Shown piece after piece: positions 1-8,319 of a stretch of 64,000 bases of DNA (its first letter is position 1; every line of letters starts with the position of its first letter). The notes under the pieces are model-generated. The model was not told where the DNA came from and did no database searches. It was given only the letters and a program-made list of their open reading frames with translations. Where the stretch lies: positions 553,427 through 617,426 of the forward strand of contig NZ_LWKZ01000024.1 of assembly GCF_001905005.1 (NCBI RefSeq), written 5' to 3'. This stretch comes from Streptomyces sp. CB02923. GTDB lineage: Bacteria > Actinomycetota > Actinomycetes > Streptomycetales > Streptomycetaceae. Position numbers and translations under genes: made by a program.

Positions 1-620
1 CCCATGTGGTGGCAGCTCCGCGGAGGTCCTCTACATCCGGCTCGACGTACCACCTCTTGGTCGTCTTTACGTTTGTAGCTGGGCAACATCCCCGACGGCG
101 GCGGCTGGCACACGGTCAGCAGAAAAGACGGCGACCGCAACCGGCAGGCCACCACCGACCAGCGCAAGAACTGCAAGCCAGTGATCGGCTACAGCTACAT
201 CCACTCCGCCGTGCCCAGAGCGTCGACGGCGTCCACTCCGCCGTGCGCAGAGCGTCGACGGCGTCGATGCCGTCCGCGCCGCCGTCACACCGCTGCCGAA
301 CGGGGGCGCACGGACAGCGGAGGTCAAGAAGTTCCTGGCCAAACTCGACCGGGAAGTCCCCGACGGCCTCGAAGTCCACCTGGACGACTACGCGACCCAC
401 AAGACGCCCGGCATCAAGCGGTGACAGCTAACCCGCCCTCTTCACGCCGACCAGCACGTCCTGGCCGAATCTGGTGGAACGGTGGTCGCCGAGCTGACCT
501 AAAAGAAGCTCGCGCGGCGTCCACCGCTCCACATCGCCGTTCCTCACCAAGCCGCTGGCAGAGTCCACCGCTGGCTATGCAGCGCCACCCGCCGAATCTG
601 GAGTGAGCCGACTGGGAGCG
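1..620 (+). pseudogene. IS630-like transposase relic
   Basis: Pieces of a DDE transposase are readable in different plus-strand frames. Around 320-421 one frame reads FLAKLDREVPDGLEVHLDDY followed by ATHKTPGIKR and a stop. From about 441 a second frame reads FTPTSTSWPNLVERW, and further on RGVHRS. This is the usual order of the IS630 catalytic core: the Asp-rich strand with ATHK, then the TPxSxSWLNxVE segment. The internal stop and frame changes show that it is not functional. The left end lies outside the window, and its 3' end runs into the end of the methyltransferase on the other strand. The exact limits are estimates. Confidence 0.7.
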
Positions 621-1462
621 CCTGGCCGGTCCGGCGTGGGCTCTGAGGGCGTGGGCACTTCCGCGAGTTCCTTCGGGCGGCGGCCCCAGGCGGAGATGGT
701 GATCTGAGGGATGTCGATGAACGTCGGGTTCTTCAACGCCTCGGAGAACTGCACCAGATCGGCTTCGGAGACGAGGCCGCCGGCGAGCAGCGCCGGGGCG
801 GCCTGCGCGATCAGGGGGAACCACCGGTCCTTGTCGAGGCCCCCCATGCAGCCAAGGTTCCCGGTATACGCCACGTCGCTCAGGCCGGCCCGGGCCATGA
901 GGGCGGGAAGGCCGCGCGCCCATGTCATGTCGGCTCCCTGTTCGCGGCAATATCGCTGGTAACCATCGAGAACGCGTTGGACCACAGGGAAGGGTGAGGT
1001 GGCCGCCGGGAGGTGGTAAGGCTCTTCGACGACCAACCAGCCTCCGGGGGCCAGCCAGCGGACGGCCCGCGCCATCAGTTCGTCGCGTACAGAAAGATGG
1101 CACAACAGGTAGCGGGCGTGAATGAGGTCGAAAGCACCAGGGGCGAAGTTCTCGTGTGTGATGTCGGCCCGCTGGACATACAGGTTCGGGACCCGGCCGG
1201 CGTCGAGGTGGCGGGTGTCGATGTCGACGGCGGTCACCCATCCGTCCGGGCAGCGTTCGGCGAGCCAGTAGGCGATGGATCCTGCGCCTGCTCCCAGTTC
1301 CAGACAGTTCCACGAGGGACCGACAGGCAGGGAGTCGATGACGCCTGTCGTGAAAGTGTCGACGCTGCGTTGAATGGATTCCAGGCGATGACGTTCCGGT
1401 GAAGCATCGTCGCCCAAGATGGCGGTGCTGTCAGGGGCAGCGGTGCCAGACTGTGGTAGCAC
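575..1462 (-). CDS. Class I SAM-dependent methyltransferase
   Basis: A protein of 295 residues that should transfer a methyl group from SAM; the acceptor is unknown. Motif I is visible as LELGAGAGSIA near residues 54-64, followed by the acidic strand VTAVDID, a central strand and APGGWLVVEEP. The GTG start at 1462 is preceded by an AAGGTG ribosome site at good spacing. It is the last gene of a minus-strand operon, beginning only 26 bases after the DUF6545 gene. Streptomyces genomes often carry XRE/ImmA/DUF6545 sets with a variable enzyme attached, and this methyltransferase seems to be that cargo. The 3' end abuts a transposase relic, but the reading frame looks complete. Confidence 0.82.
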   Translation of the reverse strand: MLPQSGTAAPDSTAILGDDASPERHRLESIQRSVDTFTTGVIDSLPVGPSWNCLELGAGAGSIAYWLAERCPDGWVTAVDIDTRHLDAGRVPNLYVQRADITHENFAPGAFDLIHARYLLCHLSVRDELMARAVRWLAPGGWLVVEEPYHLPAATSPFPVVQRVLDGYQRYCREQGADMTWARGLPALMARAGLSDVAYTGNLGCMGGLDKDRWFPLIAQAAPALLAGGLVSEADLVQFSEALKNPTFIDIPQITISAWGRRPKELAEVPTPSEPTPDRPGAPSRLTPDSAGGAA

Positions 1463-1488
1463 GGGGTGTCACCTTGTTTCGTGGATGT

Positions 1489-2715
1489 CTACTTCGCGGG
1501 CGTGGCTGGAGCGTGGCGGTCGTCTCCGTCCGGTGTGGTGGTACCTGGTACGGCTGACGGCAGGGTGAAGCACAGTACGGCGGGCAGTGTGCGGGCTCGG
1601 GAAACGGCGAGGAGAAAGTCGATCTCACTACGGAGACTGTCCCGGTCACCCTTTCCCGAGTGCCCGGACCCGAGCGGATTCGGCCGAGGTGTGCCTCCGG
1701 TCGCCACGGCCCGGAGGGCGGCCTGCAGCCAACACGCCGTGGTGGCCGGCTCGCGCTGGTCCTCGGGCATGGCCAGGGTTGTGATGTGCTGCCGAGCGCG
1801 GGCCATCACTTCGGGACTGGCGTAGTCCTGAAGGATGAGCAGGGTGTCGCGAATCTCGATGACCTGGCGGTAGAGCCGGAGGTGGATCGCGTGTGGGCTG
1901 CCGATCACAGCGCGGAGTCTGGGGACCGACCGGCCCAAGGTCACGTGCGGGACAGCTTTGGTGAGATCGTCCCACAGCGGGCGCAAGCGCCACAGAGCAC
2001 ACGCGTCGCGGACTGTGCGCAGGACGCCGATGACCAGCGGCGAGCTGGCCCCGGCTGCCATGAGCCAAGCCGTGATGCCTATGTTGAGCGGGAACAACGC
2101 GCCCAGCCAGGCGGGGCGGGCGAGCAGGAAGACGAAAACCACGCCCCAGAACACCGAGGACGAGGCGAAACCGGCAGCGAGCAGCACAAGGCCGGCCCGT
2201 AAGGAGCGGTCGTCGCGGACCCGGCGGGCATAGCGTACGCAGAGCACGGTGCAGGGAACGGTGCCGACGAGATGGGCGGCGACGAGGATCCACCAGAAGG
2301 GGCTGTACCAGGGCACGTAGGCTGCGGTGACACAGCCGGCATGCGGAGCGATCGTGTAGTTGAGCACGATCAGGGCGGCGATCGTGACGACCATCGGAAC
2401 GTAGACCAGCCAGGGGCAGCGCCGGGCGATGGCCGCGAGGACGAAGTCGAGGATAAGGGCTGAACTGAGGACGCCCCATGCGTTCATGAACAGGCCACAG
2501 CTCTCGGCAAAGGCGAGGCTGTGGTTCAGGGCCGCGGTGACGGGGTCGAGATAGACCGTGACTGATCCGGCGATCCCGATCACAGCGATCAGCAGCATGC
2601 GTTGCTGGCGGGATCGGCGGGCGGCGGGTAATCGGAGAATGATCACCAGCCACAGGACCAGGGCTCCGATAAGCTCGACCCGAGTTCCCAGCTCATACAG
2701 GGAAAGTGTGTCCAC
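1489..2715 (-). CDS. DUF6545 / MAB_1171c-type membrane protein
   Basis: A protein of 408 residues with about seven hydrophobic segments in its first 230 residues, followed by a soluble C-terminal half containing LWRLRPLWDDL and LRLYRQVIEIRD. These are hallmarks of the DUF6545 family, annotated as putative transporters without proven function. The chosen GTG at 2715 has GGAG just upstream and lies 5 bases after the ImmA stop, so translation is probably coupled. A longer in-frame ORF reaches 2955 but would overlap the ImmA gene. The role is unknown; its invariable partnership with an XRE regulator and an ImmA protease suggests a membrane sensor or effector of a regulatory module. Confidence 0.8.
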   Translation of the reverse strand: MDTLSLYELGTRVELIGALVLWLVIILRLPAARRSRQQRMLLIAVIGIAGSVTVYLDPVTAALNHSLAFAESCGLFMNAWGVLSSALILDFVLAAIARRCPWLVYVPMVVTIAALIVLNYTIAPHAGCVTAAYVPWYSPFWWILVAAHLVGTVPCTVLCVRYARRVRDDRSLRAGLVLLAAGFASSSVFWGVVFVFLLARPAWLGALFPLNIGITAWLMAAGASSPLVIGVLRTVRDACALWRLRPLWDDLTKAVPHVTLGRSVPRLRAVIGSPHAIHLRLYRQVIEIRDTLLILQDYASPEVMARARQHITTLAMPEDQREPATTACWLQAALRAVATGGTPRPNPLGSGHSGKGDRDSLRSEIDFLLAVSRARTLPAVLCFTLPSAVPGTTTPDGDDRHAPATPAK

Positions 2716-2720
2716 GGCTC

Positions 2721-3221
2721 CTACTCTCGAATCCCTAGGGCGGTTTCCAGGGCACCACGCACCCCGCTGGACGGTGAGGGAGGGAACATTCCCGCAGCTG
2801 CGTGGATCAAGCTGGCGACGAGTTCGGCTTCCTGTTCCTGGGCGGTGCTGTAGTGGGTGCGCGCCAACAGCCGACTGATCAGCTTGGGGCTGATGCTGGG
2901 CAGCAGGGCGACGAGCGCGCCTTCGGTCTCCTCGTCGGAGATGCCGTGATCCCACAGGATGTGCCCGAGTTCATGGAGGACGATGTGGTCCTGGTGGAAC
3001 TTGGTGGTTTTCTCCTCGACGTAGATGATGTCGCTCGCATCAGTGGCGATCCACAGGCCACAGGCGCTGATGGCCGAGCCGATGGGAACGGTGTGGATCT
3101 GGATCGGCCGGCCCCGCCTCGTCGACAGCTCGCGGACGAGCGCATCGACGGAGAAGGGCCGGGGTAGGTCGAGGGAACTCACGAGCGCCTGACACTTCTT
3201 GCGGACCTGCCGTGTGGTCAT
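2721..3221 (-). CDS. ImmA/IrrE-family metallopeptidase
   Basis: A protein of 166 residues with the zinc motif HELGH at residues 83-87, within VLHELGHILWDHG. Upstream lies a small alpha/beta half typical of ImmA/IrrE peptidases, and the C-terminal part contains EQEAELVASLI, which supplies the usual third ligand region. Family members cleave or activate partner XRE repressors. The ATG at 3221 (MTTRQ) has GGAG/AAGG upstream and is preferred over the upstream in-frame ATG at 3281. It lies between an XRE regulator (177 bases upstream) and the DUF6545 gene (5 bases downstream), so its likely substrate is the neighbouring regulator. That last point is inference. Confidence 0.85.
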   Translation of the reverse strand: MTTRQVRKKCQALVSSLDLPRPFSVDALVRELSTRRGRPIQIHTVPIGSAISACGLWIATDASDIIYVEEKTTKFHQDHIVLHELGHILWDHGISDEETEGALVALLPSISPKLISRLLARTHYSTAQEQEAELVASLIHAAAGMFPPSPSSGVRGALETALGIRE

Positions 3222-3398
3222 GGTGTCGCCTTGCTCCCCGATCAGACACCGCTGGAAGAAGCAGTTGTATAGGTGCTGCATGCTGCAGAGCTGACCTTCG
3301 TGGTCGGTTGCCGACCCGCCCCGAAGGAGCGGCCGCTCTGACCGCCGGGTCCCGTGTCGGGCTCGACCGAGCGCATCGTGACGAGGTCACCCGGTGCT

Positions 3399-3911
3399 TC
3401 ATGGCGGCTGCGGATCGGGGCCGTCCGGCTCCTCACCGGCGGTCGGCGATGTCGGGTGAAGTGAGTCGCGGGCCTGAGCCGCGGCGTCGATGATCCCGGT
3501 GAGGAGTTGGGAGAGTTGGTCGACGTCGGTGGGAACAGGGGCCGCGTGCGACGACCGCAGGGCGAGGCCCCGCGTCTTGCGCGACCGCAGTGCCGAGAGG
3601 ACTTCCAACTCCTTATTGACCTGCTGGAAGACCTGTTCGTCGAGGAAGTACGCGCAGCGCTGGATGCCCAGGCTGTGCGCGACCTTCACCAGGGTCTCGA
3701 TGGTGAGGTTGGTGCCTTCGGCGGACTCCGCGGACGCCAGGGTGCGTTTGGACACCCCTGCGAGGTCGGCGAGCTTGGCCAGGCTGAACGGCCCCTCGGG
3801 ATGGTGCTGACGGATGTGCCGCAGCCGCGACGCGATGTCGGCCTTGGCCGCCTGGACGTGATCGACAGGGAACCGCTGTGCGGACGTCTCGGGTGTGTGC
3901 TGATTGCTCAT
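3399..3911 (-). CDS. XRE-family transcriptional regulator
   Basis: A protein of 170 residues. Residues about 25-90 form a Cro/CI-type helix-turn-helix, with SLAKLADLAGVSKRTLASAE as the DNA-reading part. The rest is a predicted alpha-helical region ending in a Pro-rich tail. GTG at 3914 and ATG at 3911 are both in frame; AGGAGG is 6 bases before the ATG, so that start is used. It heads the operon of ImmA, DUF6545 and methyltransferase genes. A TATTGCAATA palindrome lies about 40 bases upstream and could be its own operator. Direct sequence evidence for the HTH is good; autoregulation is inferred. Confidence 0.85.
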   Translation of the reverse strand: MSNQHTPETSAQRFPVDHVQAAKADIASRLRHIRQHHPEGPFSLAKLADLAGVSKRTLASAESAEGTNLTIETLVKVAHSLGIQRCAYFLDEQVFQQVNKELEVLSALRSRKTRGLALRSSHAAPVPTDVDQLSQLLTGIIDAAAQARDSLHPTSPTAGEEPDGPDPQPP

Positions 3912-3950
3912 CACCTACCTCCTCGGGCAGGATAGTGCACCGATGGCGCA

Positions 3951-3967
3951 GCATATTGCAATAATGC
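3951..3967. promoter_or_regulatory. Candidate operator upstream of the XRE operon
   Basis: TATTGCAATA at 3954-3963 is a perfect 10-base palindrome inside a larger imperfect one, GCATATTGCAATAATGC. It is unusually AT-rich for this genome and sits 40-56 bases upstream of the XRE start, where an autoregulated promoter would be expected. This is pattern evidence only. Confidence 0.35.
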
Positions 3968-4833
3968 GTAAAGCGCCCTATCGTCCTCGGCGAAGGGCGG
4001 AAACCCGCGAGAGCGGGGCGTCGCACACTGGCGTCACCTCAGCCAGTCGCGGTGTTCGGCACCTCATGCCTCCGCCCGCCTCGACGCGACAACAGCCAGG
4101 CGACGCACTCTCACACGCCTGCGAATGCGCCGTGTTCCTCGCGGCACCGACCGTACGACCGAGTTGTCAGCACCCGGCGCGGCGCAAGGCGGTGCCGTGC
4201 CCGCCTGAACTTGATGTCCCGAGAATTTCGCGAATCCGGGGGGATTAACGTGGCGAAACATGGATCGGCCGGCTCGGACGGCCTTCCTCTTCATCGGGTG
4301 AGCGATTCTCCCCGGCTCGCCAACACGGTGGGCGCCTGCGTACGAAATACCAGGATCGCAGGATCGAGCAGCCGCGAAACGGGCGTACCGGGGCATCGAC
4401 TTCGCTCGGCCGGTCGGGCTCCCGCACCCTGACCCTTCATAGAAGCGCGGCCGTCCTCGGCAGGCGTTCCGGCTCACGCCGTTCGCAGCACTGTTCCGCC
4501 GACACCACGAATCCGTCGCACGATACCGCCGGAACCCTGTACCTCTTGGACAGCGGTCGGCGCGGCGATCCGGAGCCCGGACATTCGTGAATCTGCCGTT
4601 CCGCGGAACAATATCACCGAGGCACGGGTTCGGCGACCTGCTGTCGCGCTCGCAGTCACGCATAAAACGGTCACCGCCACGTTCGGCACAGCGTGGACAC
4701 ATTTCCCCATGCTCTATTGCCGTCTTGTCTGCATGTAGATCGGGACGGCATGCTCCGGATTCCCCTCTGCTCAGGCCCCACTGTCCGCAGCCCTTGGTGC
4801 AGCGGAACTCCACTTCTCACCGGAAGGATCCTC
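3968..4833. other. Intergenic region, no supported gene
   Basis: This stretch separates the divergent XRE operon and the IS701-like gene. It is less GC-rich than its surroundings. A long minus-strand frame (4064-4813) has a Cys/Arg-rich composition without domain features and is not believed. It may include the upstream end of an insertion sequence, but no terminal inverted repeat could be established by eye. Confidence 0.4.
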
Positions 4834-6042
4834 ATGGCGTCGCACCCCACTGCCCCCACCGAACAGCCGGCTCCTACAGAACAGCTCTCCGAATTCACGA
4901 GTACCGTGTTTTCTCAGCTGCGGCGCGCGGAGCAGCGCCGCTGGGGTCATGCCTACCTTCTCGGGTTACTCACTGTGCCGGGAAAAAAGACGGTCCGGCG
5001 TTTAGCAGCCGCCGTCGCGGACTCGCCGACAGCGTCGCAATCCTTCCAGCAATTCATCAACTCCAGCCCATGGGAATGGGAACCCGTCCGTCACGAACTG
5101 GCCCGCTGGATCGATGTACGGCTGCGCCCGCAAGCATGGACAATCACCACGGCGGTCTTACCCAAAAGAGGAGACCACTCCTGCGGAGTGCATCGGCGCT
5201 TCGTCCCCCGGCTGGGCCAGACCGTGAACTGTCAGGTCGGTGTCGGACTGTTCCTGTCCGACGGCGCGACAGCGGTGCCCGTCGACTGGCGTCTGCACCT
5301 GCCCGACCATTGGGCCCTTCCGCACCCTCGCCGACTGGCACGCATCCCCTGCGAGGCCGCCTCGGTGCCCATGTGGGCCGATGCCCTGGACATGGCGGAC
5401 CGTCTCAGACGGGTCGGCGGGGTGCACCCTGCCCCGCTCGTGGCCGACATGTGTGACAGAAGTGAGGCCAACGACATGCTGCACCTTCTGACGCGTCAGC
5501 GCTGCGACTTCGTGGTCGCCGTTCCCGGCAGCCTTCCCGTCCTGCCCCTCGACGCATCCGATCATGGCTCCCGGGCAGCCGCATCCGTCCTGTCACTGGG
5601 CACACAGCGCAGTCTGGTCCTGAGCGATGTCCGGCATGCCCGGTCCACGACCGGTGCCGAACGTGACGGCGCCCACCACGGCAGTGATGTGCAGACCAGT
5701 CTGGTCCGGCTGCCCTCCGCGACCGTGCCCGGCTCCGGATCCCTGGGTACGTACCGCTTATTCACCCACCGGCGCCCGGGCCGGCGATACCCCGCCGTCA
5801 TTTGGATCACCAACATGGTGCGCCGACGGGTGAAGGACCTGCTCGCGCTCGTCGACAGCCATACAGGCACGGAGGACTCGGTCCGCGAACTGGTCCGCGA
5901 CTTCGGCCTGCAGGACTTCGAAGGCCGATCGTATCCGGGCTGGCACCATCACATGACCTTGACGTCCGCAGCCCACGCCTACCGGCGGCTGGCCGGTCTC
6001 CCGCAAGCCGCCCATCCGGCGCTGGAACCGATGTCGGCATGA
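4834..6042 (+). CDS. IS701-family transposase
   Basis: A protein of 402 residues of the DDE type found as single copies near actinomycete gene clusters. Recognisable parts are the N-terminal RRAEQRRWGHAYLLGLL, the FQQFINSSPWEWEPVR segment, the first acidic strand VPVDWRLHLP, the second acidic region VADMCDRSEAND, and near the C-terminus FEGRSYPGWHHHMTL. The ATG at 4834 follows GGAAGGATCCTC; an upstream in-frame ATG at 4693 lacks such a site. Length and reading frame are intact. No flanking repeats were identified, so it may be a domesticated or immobile copy. It lies directly upstream of the hydrazine operon on the same strand. Confidence 0.8.
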   Translation: MASHPTAPTEQPAPTEQLSEFTSTVFSQLRRAEQRRWGHAYLLGLLTVPGKKTVRRLAAAVADSPTASQSFQQFINSSPWEWEPVRHELARWIDVRLRPQAWTITTAVLPKRGDHSCGVHRRFVPRLGQTVNCQVGVGLFLSDGATAVPVDWRLHLPDHWALPHPRRLARIPCEAASVPMWADALDMADRLRRVGGVHPAPLVADMCDRSEANDMLHLLTRQRCDFVVAVPGSLPVLPLDASDHGSRAAASVLSLGTQRSLVLSDVRHARSTTGAERDGAHHGSDVQTSLVRLPSATVPGSGSLGTYRLFTHRRPGRRYPAVIWITNMVRRRVKDLLALVDSHTGTEDSVRELVRDFGLQDFEGRSYPGWHHHMTLTSAAHAYRRLAGLPQAAHPALEPMSA

Positions 6043-6633
6043 CGTGAACAGTTCGTGATCGCTGTCGATGCGGGCGTCTGCGCCGCGTCTTCCGTTCGGC
6101 CGGTATCCACGCTCCAGTTCTTCGTCCAGATGTGCCGGGAGCGATGGACGCCGGACGCCGGTGTTCGATCACGCGGTGGACCACTGGACAACAGGCCGGG
6201 GCGCCCAGGTGCGCCCTGTACGGAAGCCCCGGCCCCGATCACCACATCGCAGGGAGCCAAGGCCGGGGTCAACGGCGCGCCGCCTTCCGGTCACGGGCAC
6301 CGTATCGGCGTAGGGCATTCGGCGAGTACACGCGCCGGACGCCCTCTTCCGCTTCCCCTTTCCGTCACGATCGCCCGTCTGCGACTTGTACAAGTACACC
6401 TTGCTTTCTCGGTCACGCGCCCCCTGCCCTACTCGGATACCCCTTCGAGCGGCCACCTTCCCGGCATTCACGGCATGACCCAAAGTGAACGACGGATGTC
6501 ACGTCCTCACCTCGACCTACCTCATCACGGTGGTGAGAATTTCATTAGTCGCAAGCTCGGCACAGCGAGCCCGGTTGAAGAGCCCACAAGCCCTGTCCCG
6601 GCGTGCCCACATCAAGGTTTCCAGGAGGATTCC
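6043..6633. other. Upstream region of the hydrazine operon
   Basis: A leader of about 590 bases without a convincing gene. The second half turns AT-richer and contains the 12-base palindrome at 6384-6395. Plausible promoter territory for the ten-gene operon beginning at 6634. The upstream in-frame extension of the first gene (from 6055) has coding-like length but no family similarity and lacks a ribosome site. Confidence 0.5.
6384..6395. promoter_or_regulatory. 12-base palindrome, candidate operator
   Basis: ACTTGTACAAGT is a perfect 12-base palindrome 239 bases before the first gene of the hydrazine operon, in the AT-richer part of the leader. Palindromes of this size are typical binding sites for TetR, GntR or similar dimers. 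No copy was found in front of the LysR/P450 pair. Confidence 0.35.
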
Positions 6634-7878
6634 ATGGTGCAAGCTGAACACTTCGAAGCGGTCATCGTCGGTGGCGGAATCGCCGGATCCGCACTGGCCG
6701 CAGCCCTCGCCGGAGATGGTCATGAGGTGTTGCTCCTGGAGCGGCAGACAGTTTACCGGGACAAAGTCAGAGGCGAAGTCATCAACTGCTGGGGCGTGGC
6801 GGAACTCATCGAGCTGGGACTGGAGGAATGCATCCTCAAGGCCGGTGGCACCTATGTCGACAGGTTCGTCGGTTTCGACGAGACGGTCGACCCGGAAACG
6901 GCCAGGGCAAATGCCCTGCACCTGGACGAGCTGCTTCCGGACATTCACGGGGTGATCGATGTCGGACATCCCGCTGCGTGCGAGGCCCTGGCCAACGCAG
7001 CCGAGGAAGCAGGCGCCACCGTTGTGCGGGGTGTGGGCGACGTTCTGGTGAGCGGTGGCACGCATCCCCATGTGCGCTATGAGCACAACGATCTCGAATA
7101 CGAGGTCGCCTGCCGGCTCGTGGTGGGCGCCGACGGACGGATGTCGACCGTACGCCGCCAGCTGGACATCGGCCTCACGCAGACCCCGCCCAACTCCCTG
7201 GGCGGCGGCATGCTCGTGGAGAACCTGGATGACTGGCCCGTGAACGTCACTTCGGTCGGCACCGAAGGAGACCTGCTCTATTTCGTATTCCCGCGCGAGA
7301 ACGGTCGGGCACGGCTGTACCTGCTGCACGATGTCGCCCAGAAAGGCCGTTTCACCGGGCCGGATCGCCATACCGATTTCCTGCGGGCATTCCAATTGCG
7401 GTGCATCCCGGGCAGTGACATGTTCGCCCGAGCCACACCGTCCGCCGTGTGCGCCTTCTACCCGATGAACGACGCATGGACCGACACGCCCGTCGTTCCC
7501 GGAGCGGCGCTGGTCGGGGACGCGGCCGGGTGGACCGACCCGGTGATCGGGCAGGGCCTGTCCATCGCGCTGCGGGACGCGCGGATGGTACGTGACGCGC
7601 TCCGCTCGTCCAGCAGCTGGGCGGTGGAGGACTTCCAACCGTACGTGGAAGAGCGCGAGTTGCGCATGCACCGACTGCGGATCTCCGCTTCGGTGCGCAC
7701 CACGATGAACATGACCTTCACCCCCGAAGGCATGGCCCGGCGCAAGGCTTACGCCGAAGCCTGGCCCACCGACCCGGCGTTGGCCGGGTCGCGGCTCGCC
7801 ACCTTCAAGGGGCCTTTCCATGTACCCGCCGAATCCTTCGATCCCGAGGTCATCGAGCGGCTCTTCGCCCTCGGATGA
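6634..7878 (+). CDS. FAD-dependent oxidoreductase (first gene of hydrazine operon)
   Basis: A protein of 414 residues of the PHBH/geranylgeranyl-reductase-like flavoprotein group. It shows the N-terminal dinucleotide fold VGGGIAGSALAAALAG (about 11-26), the second FAD motif GADGRMSTVRR mid-protein, and the GD motif ALVGDAAGWTDPVIGQG around residues 292-308. The ATG at 6634 has a strong AGGAGG. Such enzymes hydroxylate, dehydrogenate or reduce small molecules. In this operon, oxidation of a hydrazine or hydrazone, or desaturation of a heterocycle, is plausible but unproven. The cupin follows after 88 bases. Assignment to a flavoprotein is firm; the substrate is unknown. Confidence 0.85.
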   Translation: MVQAEHFEAVIVGGGIAGSALAAALAGDGHEVLLLERQTVYRDKVRGEVINCWGVAELIELGLEECILKAGGTYVDRFVGFDETVDPETARANALHLDELLPDIHGVIDVGHPAACEALANAAEEAGATVVRGVGDVLVSGGTHPHVRYEHNDLEYEVACRLVVGADGRMSTVRRQLDIGLTQTPPNSLGGGMLVENLDDWPVNVTSVGTEGDLLYFVFPRENGRARLYLLHDVAQKGRFTGPDRHTDFLRAFQLRCIPGSDMFARATPSAVCAFYPMNDAWTDTPVVPGAALVGDAAGWTDPVIGQGLSIALRDARMVRDALRSSSSWAVEDFQPYVEERELRMHRLRISASVRTTMNMTFTPEGMARRKAYAEAWPTDPALAGSRLATFKGPFHVPAESFDPEVIERLFALG

Positions 7879-7966
7879 CCACGGCGCCCCGGTTCGGCGC
7901 CACCTCGGACCAAGCCAGCACCCGGCCTCCGGAGCGGGGCGGGCAACCAAGAAGAGAGGAATCCGT

Positions 7967-8305
7967 ATGCATGTCAAGACCACGGCCGGTGACGAACTGA
8001 TCCGCAAGAACGGCTGCGACATCCGCCAGCTCTATCCCTGGGACGGGGTCGTCACCCCGCCGTGGAACAGCACCCTGTGCTCCATCCGGCCCGAAGAGTC
8101 CAGCACGCCGCACGGACACGACACCGACGAGACCTTCATCTTCATCACCGGGCAGGGGCAGGCACGGGTAGGCGACGAGGAACGCGCCGTCACCCCGGGG
8201 GACGTCATCTACATTCCCCACGGCACCAGGCACATCGTCACCAACACCAGCGCCGACGAGCCGCTGACCTTCGTCAGCATCTACTGGCTCCAGCCGGCCC
8301 GGTGA
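7967..8305 (+). CDS. Cupin component of a split hydrazine synthetase
   Basis: A small single-domain cupin of 112 residues. The metal site is visible as H49, H51, E55 and H89, in TPHGHDTDETF and YIPHGTRH, matching the zinc-binding cupins that make N-N bonds. In the s56-p1 pathway Spb40 is a fusion of such a cupin to a methionyl-tRNA-synthetase-like domain, and it joins N6-hydroxylysine to glycine. Here the two halves are separate genes in the same order, the second starting 14 bases after this stop. GAAGAGAGGA precedes the ATG at 7967. Role inferred from family and context: rearrangement of an aminoacyl N-hydroxylysine ester into the hydrazine. Confidence 0.85.
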   Translation: MHVKTTAGDELIRKNGCDIRQLYPWDGVVTPPWNSTLCSIRPEESSTPHGHDTDETFIFITGQGQARVGDEERAVTPGDVIYIPHGTRHIVTNTSADEPLTFVSIYWLQPAR

Positions 8306-8319
8306 GGGGAGACGCTGCG

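Noticed and set aside
4064..4813. A 249-codon minus-strand frame in the gap before the IS701 gene
   Set aside because: Cys/Arg-rich composition, no ribosome site and no recognisable fold; treated as chance.
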